NCBI GenBank assembly: GCA_002085465.1
Contig: NBML01000072.1
Coordinates: 1 to 18,800 of the forward strand
Origin: Desulfobacteraceae bacterium 4572_89
Lineage (GTDB): Bacteria; Desulfobacterota; Desulfobacteria; Desulfobacterales; Desulfobacteraceae
Direction of reading: 5' to 3'
Length of the DNA stretch: 18,800 nt
Positions 1 through 7,165 of the stretch are shown one piece after another. Numbering within the stretch: the first letter of the stretch is position 1; every line of letters starts with the position of its first letter. The notes beneath the pieces are model-generated. The model worked only from the letters and a program-made list of their open reading frames with translations, was not told where the DNA came from and made no database searches. A program made the translations under genes and the position numbers.

Positions 1-1
1 T

Positions 2-211
2 GATGGAAACATGGTTTCCATTGAAATCCCATTGACACTTGTTTTTGAAATATCGGAAACAGCTCCGGGCATCAAGGGAGCAAGTGCAACCGCAAGGACC
101 AAGCCCGCAACACTTTCAAACGGGGTTGAGATTCAGATCCCGGAATATCTTGAGGCAGGAGAGATGGTCAAGGTCAATACCGAAACAAAAAAATTCATGT
201 CCAGGGCCTGA
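2..211 (+). CDS. yeiP: Elongation factor P-like protein (YeiP/EfpL type), C-terminal part
   Basis: Only the last 69 codons are in the window; the reading frame is open to the left edge. The remnant covers the end of the middle domain and the C-terminal OB-fold of an EF-P family protein. It has the typical run ETAPGIKGASATARTKPATL, then a hydrophobic strand around IQIPEYLEAGE and an ending KKFMSRA. The ETAPGIKGASA form and the Y/F-M-x-R-A ending are closer to the YeiP/EfpL branch than to canonical EF-P, judged from memory of E. coli YeiP. EF-P family proteins bind stalled ribosomes between P and E sites and help peptide-bond formation at proline-rich stretches. The modified residue lies in the missing N-terminal domain, so the branch cannot be confirmed here. 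It ends 14 nt before the next gene, so co-transcription is possible. Confidence 0.85.
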   Translation, partial: DGNMVSIEIPLTLVFEISETAPGIKGASATARTKPATLSNGVEIQIPEYLEAGEMVKVNTETKKFMSRA

Positions 212-225
212 TCCGGATTGTGTAA

Positions 226-1131
226 ATGATAATTCAAGAAACTGGAAAAATTTGTGATGATTTTTATGTTATAGGGTCTGCGGCCATACCGGTCTATCTG
301 TTGGACGGACCAGTGCCTGTGCTTTTTGATGCAGGGGTGACTCCCGGGGCTTTTATCTATGAAGCCGGGATCAAAGAGATCCTGGGAGAGCGGGAACCAG
401 AATTTTTATTTTTAACCCATTCCCACTTTGACCATATCGGGTCTGTGAGTCATTTTAAGGCGGTATGGCCTGATCTTAAAATCGGCGGTTCTGTTCGGTG
501 CAGCGAAATTTTGGAAAAACCCAGGGCTGTTCAGCTGATGTGGGATTTAAATTCTGAAGGTAAAAAAAATATTAAAAAAATGGGTTTGTCGCCCATTAAT
601 GAAAATGGGTTTGAATCCTTTGAACTGGATATCCTTGTTCAACCGGACCAGACCATTGAACTGGCCCCGGAATTTCGTGTGGTGGCCCTGAATACACCCG
701 GACACACATGGGATTTCATGAGCTATTGGATTCCTGAAAAAAAAATCCTGATTGCTTCGGAATCAGTTGCCACCTATGAAAACAAAGGCTATCTGCAGCC
801 GGAGTTTTTAGTTGATTTTGATGCCTATATTGATTCTTTGAACCGGCTTGCAAAGCTGGGAGCCACAATCTTATGTCCAGGACACTACTCGGTGTTTACA
901 GATGAAGATGCCCTGGCACATTTCCCTGGTTCCGCCAAAGCGGCAAATGATTATCTGTCCATGACGGAGGCATTCCTTGCCAGGGCAAAAGGGGATATTG
1001 AACAGGCTGTCTTGTGGGTTAAGGCTGAGGAGTGGGACAACAGACCATGGCCAAAACAACCGGAATCTGCATATCTGTTAAATACCTGGCAGCGGGTTAA
1101 AATCATATGGAACCGGATGAATAAGTCTTAA
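226..1131 (+). CDS. MBL-fold metallo-hydrolase
   Basis: A 301-residue metallo-beta-lactamase-fold protein. The signature HxHxDH is visible as THSHFDHIG (His65, His67, Asp69, His70), followed by PGHT (His160) and CPGH (His220), the usual metal ligands. The bridging Asp expected after the third His appears as Glu179 in IASESV, so the metal site may differ from standard glyoxalase II or lactonase enzymes. The C-terminal 70 residues are helical and rich in Trp, Ala and Lys, as in MBL proteins with a helical C-terminal extension. No signal peptide is seen, so it is probably cytoplasmic. The ATG at 226 is the only sensible start; a strong ribosome binding site is lacking, which fits translation after the upstream gene. 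Substrate unknown. Confidence 0.85.
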   Translation: MIIQETGKICDDFYVIGSAAIPVYLLDGPVPVLFDAGVTPGAFIYEAGIKEILGEREPEFLFLTHSHFDHIGSVSHFKAVWPDLKIGGSVRCSEILEKPRAVQLMWDLNSEGKKNIKKMGLSPINENGFESFELDILVQPDQTIELAPEFRVVALNTPGHTWDFMSYWIPEKKILIASESVATYENKGYLQPEFLVDFDAYIDSLNRLAKLGATILCPGHYSVFTDEDALAHFPGSAKAANDYLSMTEAFLARAKGDIEQAVLWVKAEEWDNRPWPKQPESAYLLNTWQRVKIIWNRMNKS

Positions 1132-1179
1132 AGCGTTTATTCCTTCTTTTTTTAAATTGAGCATTTTAAATAGCTTATA

Positions 1180-1221
1180 TTTTTTTTGAAAAATTTATTT
1201 CAAAAAAAAATATTTGAAATA
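1180..1221. promoter_or_regulatory. Candidate operator: TTTGAAA/TTTCAAA inverted repeats upstream of the prpD-mttB stretch
   Basis: TTTTTTTTGAAA (1180-1191) and TTTCAAAAAAAA (1198-1209) form a perfect 12-bp inverted repeat around AATTTA. They are followed at once by the palindrome TATTTGAAATA (1211-1221). The core TTTCAAA/TTTGAAA resembles the repeat at 5581-5611 in front of the sarcosine oxidase operon. A role as RpiR binding site is inference; A/T tracts alone can yield such symmetry, and a transcript hairpin is another reading. Confidence 0.3.
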
Positions 1222-1318
1222 GAACTCTTGATTTTTTTATTTTAATGTGCTTAATTTCAATATGCTTAATTAAAATTACAAGGGGAGGGACACACACAAA
1301 TGCGCCATGTGCGTATAA

Positions 1319-1480
1319 ACAATCGATTATCCCTCATGTTTTGCCTGGATAGAGGGTAGTAACCTTGTCAGAAATGTATGCGAGTATTTAACGGAACCTG
1401 GATTTGACAGTGTCGTCCGTCCGGACCTCCTTGAAAAATGGGAAGCCTTTGCAGATGCTAAAACCTGGGATTTTTTCTGA
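1319..1480 (+). pseudogene. Unidentified coding remnant (C-terminal piece)
   Basis: This frame opens after a TAA at 1316-1318 and encodes about 53 residues ending at TGA 1478-1480, with no usable start codon inside. The peptide looks protein-like: IDYPSCFAWIEGSNLVRNV, then a charged amphipathic stretch including LLEKWEAFADAKTWDFF. Codon choice matches neighbouring real genes. A ribosome binding site and ATG (1300) just upstream lie in another frame, so the picture fits a gene whose middle was deleted, leaving its start signals and tail. I do not recognise the family. It could be chance, but the composition and the similar damage in neighbouring genes argue for a remnant. Confidence 0.4.
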
Positions 1481-1514
1481 AAAAAGGGATTAAATGGAAT
1501 ATATGGTGATTTGA

Positions 1515-2855
1515 ATGAATACAGAGGCCGTTGTAGACTATATACTCTCCACTGGATGGGATGATTTTCCCGGAATTGTGCAGCACCAGTCCAAAAGATG
1601 TCTTCTTGATGCTTTGGGTGCCATGATTGTCGGAACACAAACACCGGTTTATGAAATCATGCATCAATATGTTTCCATTCAAATGGGGACAGGACCTGCT
1701 GCATTGATGAACAGCGTCCTTAAGAGCAGCACGACCGGGGCTGCTCTGGCCAACGGTTTTGCAGCCAATGCACTGGATATTGACGATGGTTGCAGACTGG
1801 CAAAAGGGCATCCCGGGTCCAGTGTGCTGCCGGTGGTTCTGGCAGCTTCCCAAGGGGCTCATTCCTGTGATGGAAAGCAATTCCTGACCGCTTTGATCCT
1901 AGGATATGAGACGGCCATACGGGCCGCTTATATACGTCACGCCGTCTACTCAGTTTACCATTCATCAGGAAGCTGGGGAGGGATCGGCAGTGCTGCTGCC
2001 GCTGGAAAGCTTTTGAAACTTAATGAAAATGAGTTGTTCAATGCCCTGGGGGTCTCGACGTACCATGTTCCTCTTGCACCCATGATGATAGGGATTGAAA
2101 CGCCCAGCATGGTCAAAGACAGCATCGGATGGGGTGCTTTCGTAGGTATGTCCAGTGTTGAGATGGCCAGATCAGGCTTTACAGGACCCAGATCCATTTT
2201 TGATGAATCTCCTAATGAGGAATGGATCAGTTCCCTGGGACATACCTTTGAAATTATGAATCTGTTTTTCAAACCCTATGCAGCATGCCGCTGGGCACAA
2301 CCTGGTGTTGACGGTGTTCTAAAAATCATGGGTCAGGAAAATCTGACCATTAAAAACATTGGCCGAATACGTATTTATACCTTTTCAGAAGCGGCGGCAT
2401 TGAGCCGGGAATATCCCAGAAACACTGAAGATGCCCAGTACAATTTTTCCTATCCCATTGCCGCTGCAGTGATTCATGGGAAAGTCGGCCCGAAACAAAT
2501 GCTCCCTCCTGTTATATTTGATGAAACCCTGCATCAGATCATGGATAAAATAGAAGTTTTTGTTGAAGACCGGTTTCAAAAAGAATTTCCGGCAAAAACC
2601 CTTGCCGACATTGAGATTGAAGATATTCATGGAAACTGTATCAGATCCGGTGTTATGTCCGCCAGGTGGGATTTGAGCAATACTCTTCCAACGGATAAAG
2701 AACTTAAAGAAAAATTTCTATGGCTTGTTTCGCCTGTTTTAGGGAATGACAAGGCCCGGTTACTTATTGAACTGATTTTCAAGCTGGACCAGTGTGAATC
2801 CATTGATCCGCTTATGGATCTGTGCAAGGGCAATACAGAGGAATGCAAGAGGTGA
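1515..2855 (+). CDS. MmgE/PrpD family protein
   Basis: A 446-residue member of the MmgE/PrpD family, which includes 2-methylcitrate dehydratase, cis-aconitate decarboxylase and iminodisuccinate epimerase; length is typical. Near the N-terminus is the usual helical segment KRCLLDALGAMIVGT (residues 28-42). The family core follows as ANALDIDDGCRLAKGHPGSS (about 84-103), where Asp90/Asp91 and His99 match the conserved active-site region. A Gly/Ala-rich stretch (SWGGIGSAAAAGKLL) and a family-typical FKPYAACRWAQPGVDG region come later. The exact substrate cannot be read from sequence; PrpD-type, racemase-type and other acid dehydratases look alike. The chosen ATG has only a weak upstream GGTGAT. 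The gene precedes an MttB-family gene by about 200 nt and may belong to the same catabolic unit. Confidence 0.85.
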   Translation: MNTEAVVDYILSTGWDDFPGIVQHQSKRCLLDALGAMIVGTQTPVYEIMHQYVSIQMGTGPAALMNSVLKSSTTGAALANGFAANALDIDDGCRLAKGHPGSSVLPVVLAASQGAHSCDGKQFLTALILGYETAIRAAYIRHAVYSVYHSSGSWGGIGSAAAAGKLLKLNENELFNALGVSTYHVPLAPMMIGIETPSMVKDSIGWGAFVGMSSVEMARSGFTGPRSIFDESPNEEWISSLGHTFEIMNLFFKPYAACRWAQPGVDGVLKIMGQENLTIKNIGRIRIYTFSEAAALSREYPRNTEDAQYNFSYPIAAAVIHGKVGPKQMLPPVIFDETLHQIMDKIEVFVEDRFQKEFPAKTLADIEIEDIHGNCIRSGVMSARWDLSNTLPTDKELKEKFLWLVSPVLGNDKARLLIELIFKLDQCESIDPLMDLCKGNTEECKR

Positions 2856-2957
2856 TTCGTGATAAAATTTGCTACACATGGCATCATATCCTGCCTATTG
2901 ACACTTTTTTTGTGGGGTTGATGAGAACTTGAATGTGATTAAATGGATACGGGTAAG

Positions 2958-2979
2958 GGAACATCCGCCAGGGTGTTCC
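2958..2979 (+). repeat. Strong hairpin between prpD-like gene and mttB-like gene
   Basis: GGAACATCC, loop GCCA, GGGTGTTCC forms a 9-bp stem with one G-U pair and a four-base loop. No U-tract follows, so it is not a classic terminator. It lies about 75 nt before the mttB start and could act as an mRNA processing or stability element or a weak attenuator. Confidence 0.5.
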
Positions 2980-3053
2980 GGTAAAATTATAAGTAGTTTA
3001 ATCGAAATGACAGGCAGGTAAAATATACTGCCCTCTAGCAAAAGGAGAGTCCA

Positions 3054-4476
3054 ATGACAAGCGGAGGACGGATAGGAGGCATGTACAAGCCTCTGACAGA
3101 TCATCAAATTGAAACCATCCATCAAAAGGCCCTTGATATTCTTGAGCAGGTCGGGGTGGGATTTGATAAAAATTTTAAGGCCCTTGGCATGCTAAAAGAA
3201 GCCGGCTGCCGGATTGATGAGGAAACCAGAAAGATTTTCATGCCCCGGGATCTTGTCACCAAAATGGTCAATAAGGCACCTGGGGATTTTACCCTTTACA
3301 GCCGGGACGGAAAAAACGACATGCTTATGGGAAAAGACCGGGTGTATGCCGGGACCGGAGGAACTACCGTGTCTATTCTTGATCTGGACAGTGGTAAAAT
3401 GCGTGAAACCTGTCTTAAGGATCAGTATCGGATTACCAAACTGGTGGATACACTGGATAATATTCACTTTTATCAAAGTGCAGTAGTCCCGCTGGATGTG
3501 GAAGGTGACAGGTATGACCCCAATATCCTTTTTGCGGCCATGATGGGCACCACCAAACACATCATGTTCGGATGTAATTTCGCATCAGGGCTGAGAGAAG
3601 CTTTTGATATCGCGTCCATTGTGGTCGGCGGAGCAGATAAATTAAGAGCAAAACCTGTATTTTCCATCTCATCCTGTGTGATTATCAGTCCCTTAAAATT
3701 TTGTTCCGAAAGTGTGGCCAATATTCAGCAGGCAGCCCGTCTGGGTGTTCCGACAACCATTACCAGTGCCCCCATGAGCGGTTCCACAGCCCCCATGACC
3801 ATGGCGGGTACCCTGCTGCAGTCCCATGCCGAGGAACTGGCCGGAATCAGCCTCCACCAGTTAACCGCCCCGGGAGGGCCTGTCTTATATGGTGCCCTGC
3901 CGGCCCGGGCGGATCTGAAAAGCATGGGATACCGGGGAGGCGCCATTGAATGTGGTATGATGCAGGCTGCCCAGCACCAGCTCTCCCAAAGAATTGACAT
4001 TCCCAACTATGCATCATCAGGCTTAAGCGATGCCAAAATTCCCGATGCCCAGGCCGGGTGGGAAAAGGCCTTTACCACCCTTCTGGCCGTTATGGGAGGC
4101 AACAATTATATCCACCGCCTATGAGCAGTATATTATTGATGACGAAATAATTGGTGCCAGCTGCAGCCTGCTCAAAGGAATCCCCATGGATGAAGATCAC
4201 CTGGCATTTGATGCTATCAAGGAGGTGGGCCCCGGGGGACACTACCTGATGAATCCCCATACCATGAAGCATCTCAGAACGGAATATTTCGAGGGGAACG
4301 GTGTCAGCCATACCGGCAATCGAAACAACTGGGAAAAGGATGGTTCCCAGGATACCTGGCAGCGGGCCAATGCTATGGCAAAGAACATCGTTTTTGGCAA
4401 TGCACTGCCCAAGCTGGATTTGGAGGTTGAAAAAATCATCCGGGAAAAATTTGATATTGCACTAAATATCAACTGA
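3054..4476 (+). pseudogene. MttB/trimethylamine methyltransferase family protein, disrupted by an internal frameshifting deletion
   Basis: MttB-superfamily enzymes move a methyl group from a quaternary or tertiary amine to a corrinoid protein. The first frame (3054-4124) encodes the typical N-terminus (YKPLTDHQIETIHQKALDIL) and most of the barrel (GTGGTTVSILDLDSG, SAPMSGSTAPMT, APGGPVLYGALP) up to MGGNNYI. It then stops at TGA 4122-4124. The family continuation resumes in another frame at about 4114 (TAYEQYIIDDEIIGASC) and runs to 4476. From memory of homologues, about 11 residues (HHAAGMLESML-like) lie between these points, so roughly 32 nt appear lost. Restored length would be about 484, the family norm. 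AAAGGAG at 3041-3047 supports the 3054 start; the ATG at 3081 has an AGGAGG too close to it. No in-frame UAG occurs, so pyrrolysine readthrough does not explain the break. Substrate class unknown; glycine betaine-type enzymes are the closest idea. Confidence 0.85.
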
Positions 4477-4570
4477 TAATTGGTTTGCCTGTGTGGACGA
4501 GTCGTATGAAACGGCAAAGGCTGTAGTTTTTGACGATGCCTGGCCCAAATTTGCCATGGCGGTTAATTAA
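4466..4570 (+). pseudogene. Unidentified short coding remnant after the mttB-like gene
   Basis: Between the mttB stop and the convergent regulator gene, a third frame is open from 4466 to a TAA at 4568-4570. It encodes DNWFACVDESYETAKAVV then FDDAWPKFAMAVN. It has no start codon of its own and no ribosome binding site. Residue make-up and codon choice look protein-coding, and the stop falls in the TTAATTAA palindrome that also holds the stop of the opposite-strand gene. It is probably the tail of a gene mostly lost by deletion, or the displaced end of a longer mttB-region protein. Family not recognised. Confidence 0.35.
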
Positions 4571-5429
4571 AAAATTCCAGGGCCTCACTGCATTCGTCAT
4601 ATCTTTGAAGTTTTTCAGCAGTCCCTTTGGGAAGCCTGTTGCTGTACTCGGCACACAATACGGTCAAAAAAGCAATGGGAGAGGTGTAACTTTCACCAAA
4701 GGATAAAAGATTCAATGGTATAAAAAATGAAATGTCTGCAATGGCAGCAGCCGGAGAGATGGCGGTATCTGTAATTACGATAACCTTTGCGCCCTTCTTT
4801 TTTGCATATTTTCCAAGCTTGAGGGCTTCTCTGGGATATCTGGGAAAGCTGATGAGAAAGACAACAGAGTCCGGTGAAAGTTTTTCCATGGCCGAAAATG
4901 AAGTAATTGACGAGTCGTAAAGGATATCAGTGTGAAAGTTGAGTTTGGATAGGTTTTGACCCAGATACATTGCAAGGGGGCTGGAAGCGAGAGATCCCAG
5001 AATGCAGAATCGATCCGCCTTGACCATCAAATCCAGGCATGCCACATAGCTTTTTTTGTTTATATTTTCCAGAAGGTTGACAGTGTTGGAAATTTCATTT
5101 TGCAAAAGCTTGTGAAAGATAGAATTTTTTTCTGGGTGGTGACCAATGTCCTTCCCAAGAATGCTCCTGAGTTTGTACCTGTTAAATGCGCTTAGGTCGG
5201 ATTGAATTAATTGCTGGGTCTGTTTTGCAAAATCCGGATAACCTTTAAAACCCAGGGTTTTACAAAATCTGACGATGGTCGCACCAGATACTTTGGATTG
5301 TTTTGCAGTATCTGCAACATTTAAAAAAGCGATTTCATTTGCATTTTTCAAAACATAATCTGCAAATGCCATCTGCTGTTTGGTGAATTTTTCCTTACTG
5401 TTTTTAATCTGTTCAAAAAGGTTTTCCAA
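4563..5429 (-). CDS. MurR/RpiR family transcriptional regulator (HTH + SIS domain)
   Basis: A 288-residue regulator with an N-terminal winged HTH (about residues 1-77) containing VADTAKQSKVSGATIVRFCK and LGFKGYPDFAKQ, the hallmark of the RpiR family. A SIS sugar-isomerase-like domain follows (about 125-260) with FCILGSLASSPLAMYLGQNL and DSVVFLISFPRYPREALKL. RpiR proteins usually sense a phosphosugar or related metabolite through the SIS domain and repress or activate nearby catabolic genes. The frame opens with TTG at 5429, since no ATG lies in frame upstream before a stop; the start is therefore somewhat uncertain. It is divergent from soxB across 248 bp and convergent with the mttB stretch, so both are plausible targets. 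RpiR regulation of methylamine or sarcosine genes is inference. Confidence 0.88.
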   Translation of the reverse strand: MENLFEQIKNSKEKFTKQQMAFADYVLKNANEIAFLNVADTAKQSKVSGATIVRFCKTLGFKGYPDFAKQTQQLIQSDLSAFNRYKLRSILGKDIGHHPEKNSIFHKLLQNEISNTVNLLENINKKSYVACLDLMVKADRFCILGSLASSPLAMYLGQNLSKLNFHTDILYDSSITSFSAMEKLSPDSVVFLISFPRYPREALKLGKYAKKKGAKVIVITDTAISPAAAIADISFFIPLNLLSFGESYTSPIAFLTVLCAEYSNRLPKGTAEKLQRYDECSEALEFFN

Positions 5430-5580
5430 AATGATGACCCAAATGCTTTTTTTAAAATTAGAAAAACGGTAAAATACCTGTGTCAGTTATGTCTTCTTTT
5501 TTATCTGTTCCTTAAAGCAGATAACAGATTTATTGCAGGATGTAAAGTTGGTTCCAGAACAATTTTATTGGAAAAATTAT

Positions 5581-5611
5581 TTCAAATTCAGGTTGATTCG
5601 GAAAATTTGAA
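5581..5611. promoter_or_regulatory. Candidate RpiR operator upstream of soxB
   Basis: TTCAAATT (5581-5588) and AATTTGAA (5604-5611) form a perfect 8-bp inverted repeat with a 15-nt spacer. It lies about 40 bp upstream of the soxB promoter -35 box, between the regulator and its likely target. Similar TTTCAAA/TTTGAAA symmetry occurs at 1180-1221. Binding by the adjacent RpiR protein is inference. Confidence 0.4.
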
Positions 5612-5648
5612 TTAATACAAAAAATTACCAGGAAAGCTGCTTTTTTTC

Positions 5649-5677
5649 TTGACAATAACCTGGGGGTTCAATATTTA
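5649..5677 (+). promoter_or_regulatory. sigma70-like promoter of the sox operon, overlapped by an inverted repeat
   Basis: TTGACA (5649-5654), a 17-nt spacer and TATTTA (5672-5677). ACAATAA (5652-5658) and TTATTGT (5675-5681) form a perfect 7-bp inverted repeat spanning the promoter, so a regulator could bind here. The -10 box ends where the first TTG start candidate begins, which creates a conflict over the soxB start. Confidence 0.5.
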
Positions 5678-6886
5678 TTGTTGTCGATTTATGAAATAAA
5701 TATTTCAATTTTCAATTACTATGATGCTGTAATCATAGGCGGTGGAATCCACGGCTGTGCCACAGCTTATTATCTTGCCAAAGAGCAGGGAATGAAAAAT
5801 ATTGCCTTGATTGAACGGACATGTGTGGGATACGGCGGGTCCGGACGCAATACTGCAATTGTACGGGCCAACCAGAGGACCCAGGCCAATCTCAGACTTC
5901 ACAAGGAAGGCCTTGAACTGTGGCCGGTACTGACAAAAGAACTGAACTTCAATTTGATGTTCAATCAATCGGGACACCTGAGCCTTGCCCACTCTGAATC
6001 CACCATTGGCGCCTTTAGAATCAATGTTTCCTCAGCTCAACTGTCTGGTGTGGATTGTCGGTTCATTGATGCCCGGGAATGTAAGGAATTGGTTCCGGCT
6101 ATTAATCTGTCCCGGGACATCACCCACCCGGTTTACGGTGGAATTTACTCTCCACCGGGGGGCGTCCTGAGACATGACGCTGTCATGTGGGCCCTGGCCC
6201 GGGGAGCTGCTCAGCATGGCGCCCATATACATGAGGGGGTGGAGGTTACCGGTATTGACGTATCAAATAATAAAATTACAGGGGTGAGGACAACCAGGGG
6301 TAAAATAAAAACACCCAACGTTATTGTGGCCGCAGGTGGATATAGTGTACAGCTGGCAGATATGGTCGGTATCAAGCTGCCGGTACACCCGCTGACCATT
6401 CAGGCCATGGTCACACAGCCTCTAAAGCCCTTCCTGGACCTTGCCTTGAGTTCAGGTGCATACGATATCTATATCACACAGACCCTCAAAGGTGAGATCG
6501 CTAGTGGTGCCCATATGGACGAAGCCCCGAATTTTACCAGCGCCGTGACCAGCCTATGCCTGAAACACCAGGCCGAGATGCTCACCGAACTGCTTCCCTG
6601 CATGAAAGGGGCCAGATTTATGAGAATCTGGGCAGGGCTCGCAGATATGGCACCGGATATGGCTCCCATTGTTTTTGGAAATGACGAAATACAAGGGTTC
6701 TATTTCAACGGTGCCTGGGGATATTACGGGTTTAAATCCGGCCCTATTGTCGGCAAATATATGGCTCAATTTGTAGCCACCGGAGAAACACCGGGCCACC
6801 TTGAACAATTCACCAATAAACGATTTGCCCAGTTTCGATATACCGGTGAAAAGGCAATACCGGCAGAAATAGGTCCCTGGAATTAG
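5678..6886 (+). CDS. soxB: Sarcosine oxidase beta subunit (heterotetrameric)
   Basis: A 402-residue FAD-dependent DAO-family subunit. The N-terminal dinucleotide motif is VIIGGGIHGCATAYYLAKEQ (from residue 18), followed by GGSGRNTAIVRANQ. GGVLRHDAVMWALARG carries His166, which by spacing from the GGG motif matches the His that binds FMN covalently in corynebacterial SoxB. The C-terminal AWGYYGFKSGPIVGKYMAQ is typical of the family. The beta subunit holds the FAD and FMN site that oxidises sarcosine's N-methyl group. The start is uncertain: TTG at 5678 or 5681 is used because no in-frame ATG precedes the Rossmann fold. GGGGG (5662-5666) is the only nearby purine run, yet the promoter would place transcription start inside the ORF. 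The protein lacks part of the N-terminal extension of aerobic SoxB. First gene of a four-gene operon. Confidence 0.9.
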   Translation: MLSIYEINISIFNYYDAVIIGGGIHGCATAYYLAKEQGMKNIALIERTCVGYGGSGRNTAIVRANQRTQANLRLHKEGLELWPVLTKELNFNLMFNQSGHLSLAHSESTIGAFRINVSSAQLSGVDCRFIDARECKELVPAINLSRDITHPVYGGIYSPPGGVLRHDAVMWALARGAAQHGAHIHEGVEVTGIDVSNNKITGVRTTRGKIKTPNVIVAAGGYSVQLADMVGIKLPVHPLTIQAMVTQPLKPFLDLALSSGAYDIYITQTLKGEIASGAHMDEAPNFTSAVTSLCLKHQAEMLTELLPCMKGARFMRIWAGLADMAPDMAPIVFGNDEIQGFYFNGAWGYYGFKSGPIVGKYMAQFVATGETPGHLEQFTNKRFAQFRYTGEKAIPAEIGPWN

Positions 6887-6910
6887 TTCCCGGAATAAAA
6901 AGGAGATGCA

Positions 6911-7165
6911 ATGTTTACGATAACCTGTCCGATTTGCGGAAAAAGAAGCCAGAAAGAATTTCGATACGGGAATGAGGACCTGGGGCCCATGCCGCCCCGG
7001 GAACGTCTCACACCGGAACTATACCTTGAATACATATACAGCAACGGCAATCGGGCCGGTGTCCAGAAAGAATGGTGGTGCCATAAACAGGGCTGTGGAA
7101 GCTGGTTCACAGTGGAAAGGGATACCCTGACGAATTTGCAGGTAAATACAGGAGAGAAGAAATGA
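6911..7165 (+). CDS. soxD: Sarcosine oxidase delta subunit
   Basis: An 84-residue zinc-binding subunit. The N-terminal CPICG supplies Cys6 and Cys9. The C-terminal WWCHKQGCGSWFTVERDTLT supplies His58 and Cys62, matching the Cys-Cys-His-Cys zinc site of SoxD; Cys57 is an extra nearby thiol. In the heterotetramer the small delta subunit packs against the alpha and beta subunits and has a structural role. AAAGGAG at 6899-6905 gives a good ribosome binding site. The stop overlaps the soxA start by 4 nt (ATGA), a sign of translational coupling. Length is slightly below the roughly 90-100 residues common in aerobes. Confidence 0.9.
   Translation: MFTITCPICGKRSQKEFRYGNEDLGPMPPRERLTPELYLEYIYSNGNRAGVQKEWWCHKQGCGSWFTVERDTLTNLQVNTGEKK

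Larger units (their letters stand above)
1132..1514 (+). other. AT-rich intergenic region with inverted repeats, weak promoter-like boxes and a gene remnant
   Basis: No intact gene. The first half is very AT-rich. It holds a 12-bp inverted repeat (1180-1191 against 1198-1209), an 11-bp palindrome TATTTGAAATA (1211-1221), and near-direct repeats TGCTTAATT around 1248 and 1264. A weak sigma70-like pair TTGATT (1228-1233) with a TTAATT 17 nt later could serve the downstream genes. A good Shine-Dalgarno AGGGGAGGG (1281-1289) precedes an ATG at 1300, but that frame stops after 19 codons. From about 1319 to 1480 another frame reads like the end of a protein and is described separately. Confidence 0.55.
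5430..5677. promoter_or_regulatory. Divergent regulatory region between rpiR-type regulator and soxB
   Basis: A 248-bp AT-rich region holding signals for both directions. Near the regulator side is GGTA-AAA-TACC (5468-5478), a short palindrome that might serve autoregulation. In the middle lies the TTCAAATT/AATTTGAA repeat (5581-5611), and at the soxB side a good sigma70-like promoter; both are listed separately. No ORF of note and no RNA gene recognised. Confidence 0.5.

Noticed and set aside
2898..2926. A promoter at TTGACA upstream of the mttB-like gene
   Set aside because: The -35 match is good, but the hexamer 17 nt later (ATGAGA) is a poor -10, so it was not listed as a feature.
2856..3053. 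A cobalamin riboswitch in front of the corrinoid-linked mttB gene
   Set aside because: No B12-box-like sequence was recognised; only one simple hairpin (2958-2979) is present.
3054..4124. Pyrrolysine (UAG) readthrough as the reason for the split mttB-like gene
   Set aside because: The first frame ends in TGA, not TAG, and the continuation lies in a different frame with conserved residues missing; a deletion fits better.
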